Part shown: positions 26,201 to 38,200 of the stretch, in pieces
Layout: each line of letters opens with the position of its first letter
How positions within the stretch are numbered: the stretch's first letter is position 1
NCBI GenBank assembly: GCA_033977485.1
Contig: CM066994.1
Span: 28,116,681-28,180,680, forward strand
Origin: Hydrangea macrophylla
Taxonomy: Eukaryota; Streptophyta; Magnoliopsida; Cornales; Hydrangeaceae
DNA: 64,000 nt
Direction of reading: 5' to 3'
The notes under the pieces: model-generated
What the model saw: the letters and a program-made list of their open reading frames with translations, nothing else
Told to the model about the DNA's origin: nothing
Database searches by the model: none
Program-made: the position numbers and the translations under genes

Positions 26201-29200
26201 GATTTCCTCAGGTTGCACACCTTACCCTCTGTTTTGGAGTCTTCAAAACCTAGGGGAACATCCATATAGACTTCCTCCTCCAAATCTCCATGTAAGAATG
26301 CATTCTTCACATCAAATTGGTGAAGTGGCCACTCCAGGTTAGCTGCAAGAGAAAGAAGAATTCAGCTGGAATTCATTTTTGCAACCGGTGCAAAGGTCTC
26401 CTGATAATCCACCCTGTGGGTCTGAGTAAAACCCTTTGCAACTAACCGAGCTTTAAACCGCTCAATAGAACCATTAGCCTTGTGCTTCACAGTGTACACT
26501 CACTTGCACCCCACAGTCTTTTTCCCTTTGGGTAACATCGTCAACTCCCAAGTGCCATTCTTATGAAGAGCTTTCATCTCTTCAACCATGTCATGTTTCC
26601 ACTTAGGATCAGCAAGATCAAGAGCATCTTGAACATGGTTAGGAACACAAATAGAGGAAACTTTTGAAAGAAAGGCTCTATAAGAGGGTGACAAGAGTGA
26701 ATAAGACACAAAATTTGATATAGAATGTTGAGTACAAGACCTAACACCCTTACGGATAGCAATAGGGACATCTAGATCATCATATTCAAGAGAAGGTGTA
26801 GCAGAGGAATTACCTGAATCTTCATCACTTAGAGAGAATAGCAGTGGAAGATGAGAAGTTGTGACCTCTGGAGTCTCTCTAGTCCTTTTACTCCAAGTTC
26901 CCCTAGAATAGACCAACATATCCTTTCCAGTTCTCCTTTTTTCTTCCTCCTCCTGCTCAACTCTCTCTTTTTCTCCCTCCTCCTTCTGAACTTCCTCTTT
27001 TTCTTCCTCTTCTTTTTCAACAGTCTCCGTCTCCACCTCAATCCACATAGGCAACTCAGGCAGCTCTTCCCTATATTTCTGCTCCCCCTGAAGAGATGGG
27101 GAATTATCAAGAAAGTAGGACTGAGACTCATGGAAGGTAACATCCATAGATACAAACCACTTCCAAGACGGAGGATGGTAACATTTATATCCCTTCTGAG
27201 TAGGAGAGTAACCTATAAACACACTTAATAGAGCAAGGGTCCAATTTCCCACGAGTAGGAGAGTGGTTATGGACAAAGCACACACAACCAAAGACCTCAA
27301 GTGGTGTTTTCTTATTCAACACACGGGTGGGAAGATGATTAATAAGATAAGCAGCTGTCAACACTGCTTCACCCCAATAAGACTGAGGAGCTTAAACCTG
27401 GAAGAGTAAGGATCGGGCAACATCTAAAAGATGACGGTTCTTGCGTTCTGCAACTTCGTTTTGTTTATGGAGTGTTAGTGCATGAAGTCTGACGAATAAT
27501 TCCCTGAGAAGAAAAATATGCACCCAACCCAGAGTCGATATACTCACCCCCATTATCAGACCGTAAAACCTTCACAACGGCCCCAAATTGGTTACATACC
27601 ATTTCATGGAAATTTTGAAAAAATAGAGAACACTTCCCGCGTTTCTTTCATCATATATAACCAAGTAGTATGGAAACAATCATCAATAAAGGAAACAAAC
27701 CATCTATGACCCTTTAAAGACACGGTACGAAATGGACCCCAAACATCAGTGTGAATTAATGTAAAAGGAATAGAACTTTTATTATTACTAGGAGCAAACG
27801 AAGCTCTATGATGTTTTCCAAGTTCACAAGCATCACCCGAAATGAAATTTCTTACTGGCTAGAAATCTGATTACATATAAGTCCCTACATAAAAACACTC
27901 TCCCTCAAGCTGGTACAAAAATATCTTTCATATTCAACTTGTCTAATATAACATGGAATGGTCGACTTCACAAACGGAGTGCAAATAGTCCCACTGGTAA
28001 GATTCTCCTTAATAAAGTGTCTGTCAATCTTAACATGCTTAGTTCAATCGTGTTTGAACGGGATTGTGAGCAATATTGATCGCCGACTTATTATCGCAAT
28101 ATAGTCTCATAGAATCCTTCAACTTAATCTTCAAGTCTTTCAACAAAAATTTAATCCACAAGAGCTCACAAACTCCTTAGGCCATAGCCCCAAACTCAGC
28201 TTCTGCACTAGACCTGGACACAACATTCTGCTTTTTACTTCGCCAAGCAACAAGATTTCCTCCTACAAAGGTACAGTATCCCGAGATGGACCTCCTATCG
28301 GTAATGGAACCAGCCCAGTCTACATCGGTATAAGCTTCCACCCTCAAATGATCTTGTCGGGAAAAAAATAAGCCCTTTCCTGGAGAGGACTTCACGTATC
28401 GAAGAATCCCGAAAACAACGTCGAGACGAGACTCCCGAGGAGAGTGCATGAACTGGCTTACGACACGGACCGCGAAAGCAATGTCGGGATGAGTATAAGA
28501 CAAATATAAGAGCTTACCCACTAACCTTTGATACCTTCCCGTATCAACTACTTCTCCGCTGCTATCATCACTTAGCTTCTGATTGGGTTCCATCGGAGTG
28601 TCACACGCTCTACTCCCAAGCATACCAGTATCCTTCAATAAATCAAGGACATATTTCCTTTGGGAAATAAATATCCCATGTTTGGATCTAGCAAGTTCAA
28701 TTCCAAGAAAATATTTCAACGCTCCAAGGTCCTTTTTCTCAAATTCACTAGCCATATATCTCTTCAGTTGCTCCATTTCTTCCAAGTCATCTCCGGTAAG
28801 CACAATGTCATCAACATATACAAACAGTAGTCTTACCTAGAGATGAATGTTTGACGAACAATGTCTGATCAGCATTACTCTGCTTGAAACCATATCGAAG
28901 TATTGCCTGAGTAAATATGTCAAACTGGGCTCTCGGAGATTGCTTAAGACCATACAGAGATTTCCTCAGGTTGCACACCTTACCCTCTGTTTTGGAGTCT
29001 TCAAAACCTAGGGGAACATCCATATAGACTTCCTCCTCCAAATCTCCATGTAAGAATGCATTCTTCACATCAAATTGGTGAAGTGGCCACTCCAGGTTAG
29101 CTGCAAGAGAAAGAAGAATTCAGCTGGAATTCATTTTTGCAACCGGTGCAAAGGTCTCCTGATAATCCACCCTGTGGGTCTGAGTAAAACCCTTTGCAAC

Positions 29201-32200
29201 TAACCGAGCTTTAAACCGCTCAATAGAACCATTAGCCTTGTGCTTCACAGTGTACACTCACTTGCACCCCACAGTCTTTTTCCCTTTGGGTAACATCGTC
29301 AACTCCCAAGTGCCATTCTTATGAAGAGCTTTCATCTCTTCAACCATGTCATGTTTCCACTTAGGATCAGCAAGATCAAGAGCATCTTGAACATGGTTAG
29401 GAACACAAATAGAGGAAACTTTTGAAAGAAAGGCTCTATAAGAGGGTGACAAGAGTGAATAAGACACAAAATTTGATATAGAATGTTGAGTACAAGACCT
29501 AACACCCTTACGGATAGCAATAGGGACATCTAGATCATCATATTCAAGAGAAGGTGTAGCAGAGGAATTACCTGAATCTTCATCACTTAGAGAGAATAGC
29601 AGTGGAAGATGAGAAGTTGTGACCTCTGGAGTCTCTCTAGTCCTTTTACTCCAAGTTCCCCTAGAATAGACCAACATATCCTTTCCAGTTCTCCTTTTTT
29701 CTTCCTCCTCCTGCTCAACTCTCTCTTTTTCTCCCTCCTCCTTCTGAACTTCCTCTTTTTCTTCCTCTTCTTTTTCAACAGTCTCCGTCTCCACCTCAAT
29801 CCACATAGGCAACTCAGGCAGCTCTTCCCTATATTTCTGCTCCCCCTGAAGAGATGGGGAATTATCAAGAAAGTAGGACTGAGACTCATGGAAGGTAACA
29901 TCCATAGATACAAACCACTTCCAAGACGGAGGATGGTAACATTTATATCCCTTCTGAGTAGGAGAGTAACCTATAAACACACTTAATAGAGCAAGGGTCC
30001 AATTTCCCACGAGTAGGAGAGTGGTTATGGACAAAGCACACACAACCAAAGACCTCAAGTGGTGTTTTCTTATTCAACACACGGGTGGGAAGATGATTAA
30101 TAAGATAAGCAGCTGTCAACACTGCTTCACCCCAATAAGACTGAGGAGCTTAAACCTGGAAGAGTAAGGATCGGGCAACATCTAAAAGATGACGGTTCTT
30201 GCGTTCTGCAACTTCGTTTTGTTTATGGAGTGTTAGTGCATGAAGTCTGACGAATAATTCCCTGAGAAGAAAAATATGCACCCAACCCAGAGTCGATATA
30301 CTCACCCCCATTATCAGACCGTAAAACCTTCACAACGGCCCCAAATTGGTTACATACCATTTCATGGAAATTTTGAAAAAATAGAGAACACTTCCCGCGT
30401 TTCTTTCATCATATATAACCAAGTAGTATGGAAACAATCATCAATAAAGGAAACAAACCATCTATGACCCTTTAAAGACACGGTACGAAATGGACCCCAA
30501 ACATCAGTGTGAATTAATGTAAAAGGAATAGAACTTTTATTATTACTAGGAGCAAACGAAGCTCTATGATGTTTTCCAAGTTCACAAGCATCACCCGAAA
30601 TGAAATTTCTTACTGGCTAGAAATCTGATTACATATAAGTCCCTACATAAAAACACTCTCCCTCAAGCTGGTACAAAAATATCTTTCATATTCAACTTGT
30701 CTAATATAACATGGAATGGTCGACTTCACAAACGGAGTGCAAATAGTCCCACTGGTAAGATTCTCCTTAATAAAGTGTCTGTCAATCTTAACATGCTTAG
30801 TTCAATCGTGTTTGAACGGGATTGTGAGCAATATTGATCGCCGACTTATTATCGCAATATAGTCTCATAGAATCCTTCAACTTAATCTTCAAGTCTTTCA
30901 ACAAAAATTTAATCCACAAGAGCTCACAAACTCCTTAGGCCATAGCCCCAAACTCAGCTTCTGCACTAGACCTGGACACAACATTCTGCTTTTTACTTCG
31001 CCAAGCAACAAGATTTCCTCCTACAAAGGTACAGTATCCCGAGATGGACCTCCTATCGGTAATGGAACCAGCCCAGTCTACATCGGTATAAGCTTCCACC
31101 CTCAAATGATCTTGTCGGGAAAAAAATAAGCCCTTTCCTGGAGAGGACTTCACGTATCGAAGAATCCCGAAAACAACGTCGAGACGAGACTCCCGAGGAG
31201 AGTGCATGAACTGGCTTACGACACGGACCGCGAAAGCAATGTCGGGATGAGTATAAGACAAATATAAGAGCTTACCCACTAACCTTTGATACCTTCCCGT
31301 ATCAACTACTTCTCCGCTGCTATCATCACTTAGCTTCTGATTGGGTTCCATCGGAGTGTCACACGCTCTACTCCCAAGCATACCAGTATCCTTCAATAAA
31401 TCAAGGACATATTTCCTTTGGGAAATAAATATCCCATGTTTGGATCTAGCAAGTTCAATTCCAAGAAAATATTTCAACGCTCCAAGGTCCTTTTTCTCAA
31501 ATTCACTAGCCATATATCTCTTCAGTTGCTCCATTTCTTCCAAGTCATCTCCGGTAAGCACAATGTCATCAACATATACAAACAGTAGTCTTACCTAGAG
31601 ATGAATGTTTGACGAACAATGTCTGATCAGCATTACTCTGCTTGAAACCATATCGAAGTATTGCCTGAGTAAATATGTCAAACTGGGCTCTCGGAGATTG
31701 CTTAAGACCATACAGAGATTTCCTCAGGTTGCACACCTTACCCTCTGTTTTGGAGTCTTCAAAACCTAGGGGAACATCCATATAGACTTCCTCCTCCAAA
31801 TCTCCATGTAAGAATGCATTCTTCACATCAAATTGGTGAAGTGGCCACTCCAGGTTAGCTGCAAGAGAAAGAAGAATTCAGCTGGAATTCATTTTTGCAA
31901 CCGGTGCAAAGGTCTCCTGATAATCCACCCTGTGGGTCTGAGTAAAACCCTTTGCAACTAACCGAGCTTTAAACCGCTCAATAGAACCATTAGCCTTGTG
32001 CTTCACAGTGTACACTCACTTGCACCCCACAGTCTTTTTCCCTTTGGGTAACATCGTCAACTCCCAAGTGCCATTCTTATGAAGAGCTTTCATCTCTTCA
32101 ACCATGTCATGTTTCCACTTAGGATCAGCAAGATCAAGAGCATCTTGAACATGGTTAGGAACACAAATAGAGGAAACTTTTGAAAGAAAGGCTCTATAAG

Positions 32201-35200
32201 AGGGTGACAAGAGTGAATAAGACACAAAATTTGATATAGAATGTTGAGTACAAGACCTAACACCCTTACGGATAGCAATAGGGACATCTAGATCATCATA
32301 TTCAAGAGAAGGTGTAGCAGAGGAATTACCTGAATCTTCATCACTTAGAGAGAATAGCAGTGGAAGATGAGAAGTTGTGACCTCTGGAGTCTCTCTAGTC
32401 CTTTTACTCCAAGTTCCCCTAGAATAGACCAACATATCCTTTCCAGTTCTCCTTTTTTCTTCCTCCTCCTGCTCAACTCTCTCTTTTTCTCCCTCCTCCT
32501 TCTGAACTTCCTCTTTTTCTTCCTCTTCTTTTTCAACAGTCTCCGTCTCCACCTCAATCCACATAGGCAACTCAGGCAGCTCTTCCCTATATTTCTGCTC
32601 CCCCTGAAGAGATGGGGAATTATCAAGAAAGTAGGACTGAGACTCATGGAAGGTAACATCCATAGATACAAACCACTTCCAAGACGGAGGATGGTAACAT
32701 TTATATCCCTTCTGAGTAGGAGAGTAACCTATAAACACACTTAATAGAGCAAGGGTCCAATTTCCCACGAGTAGGAGAGTGGTTATGGACAAAGCACACA
32801 CAACCAAAGACCTCAAGTGGTGTTTTCTTATTCAACACACGGGTGGGAAGATGATTAATAAGATAAGCAGCTGTCAACACTGCTTCACCCCAATAAGACT
32901 GAGGAGCTTAAACCTGGAAGAGTAAGGATCGGGCAACATCTAAAAGATGACGGTTCTTGCGTTCTGCAACTTCGTTTTGTTTATGGAGTGTTAGTGCATG
33001 AAGTCTGACGAATAATTCCCTGAGAAGAAAAATATGCACCCAACCCAGAGTCGATATACTCACCCCCATTATCAGACCGTAAAACCTTCACAACGGCCCC
33101 AAATTGGTTACATACCATTTCATGGAAATTTTGAAAAAATAGAGAACACTTCCCGCGTTTCTTTCATCATATATAACCAAGTAGTATGGAAACAATCATC
33201 AATAAAGGAAACAAACCATCTATGACCCTTTAAAGACACGGTACGAAATGGACCCCAAACATCAGTGTGAATTAATGTAAAAGGAATAGAACTTTTATTA
33301 TTACTAGGAGCAAACGAAGCTCTATGATGTTTTCCAAGTTCACAAGCATCACCCGAAATGAAATTTCTTACTGGCTAGAAATCTGATTACATATAAGTCC
33401 CTACATAAAAACACTCTCCCTCAAGCTGGTACAAAAATATCTTTCATATTCAACTTGTCTAATATAACATGGAATGGTCGACTTCACAAACGGAGTGCAA
33501 ATAGTCCCACTGGTAAGATTCTCCTTAATAAAGTGTCTGTCAATCTTAACATGCTTAGTTCAATCGTGTTTGAACGGGATTGTGAGCAATATTGATCGCC
33601 GACTTATTATCGCAATATAGTCTCATAGAATCCTTCAACTTAATCTTCAAGTCTTTCAACAAAAATTTAATCCACAAGAGCTCACAAACTCCTTAGGCCA
33701 TAGCCCCAAACTCAGCTTCTGCACTAGACCTGGACACAACATTCTGCTTTTTACTTCGCCAAGCAACAAGATTTCCTCCTACAAAGGTACAGTATCCCGA
33801 GATGGACCTCCTATCGGTAATGGAACCAGCCCAGTCTACATCGGTATAAGCTTCCACCCTCAAATGATCTTGTCGGGAAAAAAATAAGCCCTTTCCTGGA
33901 GAGGACTTCACGTATCGAAGAATCCCGAAAACAACGTCGAGACGAGACTCCCGAGGAGAGTGCATGAACTGGCTTACGACACGGACCGCGAAAGCAATGT
34001 CGGGATGAGTATAAGACAAATATAAGAGCTTACCCACTAACCTTTGATACCTTCCCGTATCAACTACTTCTCCGCTGCTATCATCACTTAGCTTCTGATT
34101 GGGTTCCATCGGAGTGTCACACGCTCTACTCCCAAGCATACCAGTATCCTTCAATAAATCAAGGACATATTTCCTTTGGGAAATAAATATCCCATGTTTG
34201 GATCTAGCAAGTTCAATTCCAAGAAAATATTTCAACGCTCCAAGGTCCTTTTTCTCAAATTCACTAGCCATATATCTCTTCAGTTGCTCCATTTCTTCCA
34301 AGTCATCTCCGGTAAGCACAATGTCATCAACATATACAAACAGTAGTCTTACCTAGAGATGAATGTTTGACGAACAATGTCTGATCAGCATTACTCTGCT
34401 TGAAACCATATCGAAGTATTGCCTGAGTAAATATGTCAAACTGGGCTCTCGGAGATTGCTTAAGACCATACAGAGATTTCCTCAGGTTGCACACCTTACC
34501 CTCTGTTTTGGAGTCTTCAAAACCTAGGGGAACATCCATATAGACTTCCTCCTCCAAATCTCCATGTAAGAATGCATTCTTCACATCAAATTGGTGAAGT
34601 GGCCACTCCAGGTTAGCTGCAAGAGAAAGAAGAATTCAGCTGGAATTCATTTTTGCAACCGGTGCAAAGGTCTCCTGATAATCCACCCTGTGGGTCTGAG
34701 TAAAACCCTTTGCAACTAACCGAGCTTTAAACCGCTCAATAGAACCATTAGCCTTGTGCTTCACAGTGTACACTCACTTGCACCCCACAGTCTTTTTCCC
34801 TTTGGGTAACATCGTCAACTCCCAAGTGCCATTCTTATGAAGAGCTTTCATCTCTTCAACCATGTCATGTTTCCACTTAGGATCAGCAAGATCAAGAGCA
34901 TCTTGAACATGGTTAGGAACACAAATAGAGGAAACTTTTGAAAGAAAGGCTCTATAAGAGGGTGACAAGAGTGAATAAGACACAAAATTTGATATAGAAT
35001 GTTGAGTACAAGACCTAACACCCTTACGGATAGCAATAGGGACATCTAGATCATCATATTCAAGAGAAGGTGTAGCAGAGGAATTACCTGAATCTTCATC
35101 ACTTAGAGAGAATAGCAGTGGAAGATGAGAAGTTGTGACCTCTGGAGTCTCTCTAGTCCTTTTACTCCAAGTTCCCCTAGAATAGACCAACATATCCTTT

Positions 35201-38200
35201 CCAGTTCTCCTTTTTTCTTCCTCCTCCTGCTCAACTCTCTCTTTTTCTCCCTCCTCCTTCTGAACTTCCTCTTTTTCTTCCTCTTCTTTTTCAACAGTCT
35301 CCGTCTCCACCTCAATCCACATAGGCAACTCAGGCAGCTCTTCCCTATATTTCTGCTCCCCCTGAAGAGATGGGGAATTATCAAGAAAGTAGGACTGAGA
35401 CTCATGGAAGGTAACATCCATAGATACAAACCACTTCCAAGACGGAGGATGGTAACATTTATATCCCTTCTGAGTAGGAGAGTAACCTATAAACACACTT
35501 AATAGAGCAAGGGTCCAATTTCCCACGAGTAGGAGAGTGGTTATGGACAAAGCACACACAACCAAAGACCTCAAGTGGTGTTTTCTTATTCAACACACGG
35601 GTGGGAAGATGATTAATAAGATAAGCAGCTGTCAACACTGCTTCACCCCAATAAGACTGAGGAGCTTAAACCTGGAAGAGTAAGGATCGGGCAACATCTA
35701 AAAGATGACGGTTCTTGCGTTCTGCAACTTCGTTTTGTTTATGGAGTGTTAGTGCATGAAGTCTGACGAATAATTCCCTGAGAAGAAAAATATGCACCCA
35801 ACCCAGAGTCGATATACTCACCCCCATTATCAGACCGTAAAACCTTCACAACGGCCCCAAATTGGTTGCATACCATTTCATGGAAATTTTGAAAAAATAG
35901 AGAACACTTCCCGCGTTTCTTTCATCATATATAACCAAGTAGTATGGAAACAATCATCAATAAAGGAAACAAACCATCTATGACCCTTTAAAGACACGGT
36001 ACGAAATGGACCCCAAACATCAGTGTGAATTAATGTAAAAGGAATAGAACTTTTATTATTACTAGGAGCAAACGAAGCTCTATGAAGTTTTCCAAGTTCA
36101 CAAGCGTCACCCGAAATGAATTTCTTACTGGCTAGAAATCTGATTTTCAGCCTATTCGGTCTCAGATTCTAGGGGGTGCCTCTTTGCCCCCTCTTGCTGA
36201 GACATACCAGCGTGTTCTCCAAAGTACGTCTCGTGATAAGGGTTCTAATTCTTCTGATACTGATCATTCCGCTTTAGTTACGTAGGCTCCACCACCCACT
36301 GCAGGTCGGGGTGATGGTAATCCCCGTCATGGCCGTGGTGGTTACCGTGGTGGTCTTCCTCATTGCACTAATTGTGATAAGGACAGTCATTATAAGGAAG
36401 ACGTGTAGAGATCTCATTGGTCACCCTGCTCGATTTGCATATGCTATTGTTATTAGTGATGCTTCATCATCTTCTTATGCTCCTGCTATGGGTGATCCGA
36501 TTTCCATCTCCGGTGAAGAGCATTCTCAACTTCTTCAGGTCCAGGCTCTCAGCAGGCTTCTGCTCCTAGTACCTCTATCGCTCATAAAGGTACCTCCACT
36601 GCTTGTTTTACTTCCCGTAATCGTCCTTCGGTAATTGACTCTACTGCCACCGATCATCTCACAGGTATATCCACCATTTTTTCGTCTCTTAAACCGTCCT
36701 CTTCCTTACCTCCTGTTACTTTGGCGGATGGCTCTTCTATGCCAGTTGGATTCTCCTATGGATCCTAATACTAAGTTGTTATCAGATCAAGGAGAGCTCA
36801 TTGATGACCCAAGACAGTACAGACGCCTTGTAGGGAAGCTTAATTACCTACCAGCAACTAGACCCGACATTGCATTCGATGTGAGTGTGATTAGCCAGTT
36901 TATGGATTGTCCTCGAACAACCCATTGGGATGCGTGATACACATTTTGAGATATCTCAAAGGTGCTCCAGAACGTGGTTTTTGTTATACAAAGAGCACGG
37001 TCACATAGGAGTTGAAGGTTATACTGATGCAGATTGGGCAGGTTCTCCTAGTGATAGGATGTCCACTACCGACTATTGTATTATAGTTAGAGGCAACCTT
37101 GTGTCATGGAAAAGCAAGAAACAAACTGTGGTAGCTCGGTCTAGTGCAGAATCAAAGTACAAAGCCATAACCCACACTACTTGTAAGCTAGTATGGATGA
37201 AGCATTTATTATAGGAACTTGGGTTTACTCATACTACTCCAATGAGTTTACTTTATGATAATCAAGCTGCAGTTCATATCGCGTCTAATCCCGTGTTTCA
37301 TGAAAGAACAAAGCACATTGAAGTCGATTGTCACTCTGTTCGAGAGAAGCTTTTGCAAAACGTTATTCATAAATAGCCGACTTATTTACTAAAGCATTAG
37401 GAGGGATTCGAGTGAAATATATTTGTAACAAGCTTGGTCCATATGACATGTATGCTCCAGCTTGAGGGGGAGTGTTAAAGGGTAGTCTTGTAATAGTGTG
37501 TATTATTGTATATGTGTTGCCCCACATCGCTTAGCTAGAATATTAGTCTAGGCGTTGTAAGCCTATATATAGGCTCTTGTATTCCTCTTTTCTATTCATT
37601 CAATATATCGTGTTTTCACATATTTACATATATATATATATATATTTTTTGTTGGACCCTTCTCTAACAGCTTAAGCTTTTGAAGCAAGTGGTTACTTAA
37701 CAATACTTTAATGTAACAAATGAAAATCAGCCAGTTCATATGAAATGTAAACCTTAGGTAGATCCCCACTTCATGATAACGTATGTTGAATAGAAAGTGG
37801 AAAACGAGAACCAACAAATTTTCTTGCTTAGTTTCTACAATCAAACTACGCAGAAAAAAACCTAATTCAAAAAATAAAATCACAAAATAAACTTCTAATT
37901 GGAAAACTAATTTGTACACAAGAAATCTCAAAGCTATGATGTTACCTCATGTTAAGAAAAAAGTGATACAAATTGAATGAAAAACAGTGTCACATACGTC
38001 TTCCATTAATGACCCAGAAATAACTTTAGCAAGTTACTATGATTAAAAAAGTTTAAAAAGAACACAATAATTGAGGACAAGTTTCTTAACAAGCGAATTT
38101 TTCTTTAGTCATGATTGGATGGTTCTAAAATTCATGGAGTTATTTTCACATTATATTTGGGATTGTGACAGATGGTTGAAATAACTACTTAACTGATTAA

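Larger units (their letters stand above)
18772..37628 (+). mobile_element. Deleted copia LTR retrotransposon hosting a tandem array
   Basis: 156-bp LTRs at 18772-18927 and 37473-37628 differ at 7 positions by eye (about 4.5%). TATAT flanks both ends. After the 5' LTR comes an initiator-Met-type PBS (TCGTATCAGAGC, 18928-18939), and the 3' LTR is preceded by the polypurine tract GAGGGGGAG. Between them remain a broken gag, a piece of protease and an RT-end/RNase H fragment; most of integrase and RT is deleted. Gag is further split by the minus-strand array at 19516-36144. Orientation is opposite to ZPR1, whose intron 13 contains it. Confidence 0.92.

Noticed and set aside
20309..36000. Plus-strand open frames of 63-125 codons recurring in every array unit
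   Set aside because: They are antisense to the copia RT, RNase H and acidic-linker coding and recur only because the unit does. No domain, no start context.
19598..36144. Regular direct repeats as a CRISPR-like or satellite system
   Set aside because: The repeat is 2.76 kb of recognisable copia coding sequence in plant DNA, with no spacers or short repeat unit.
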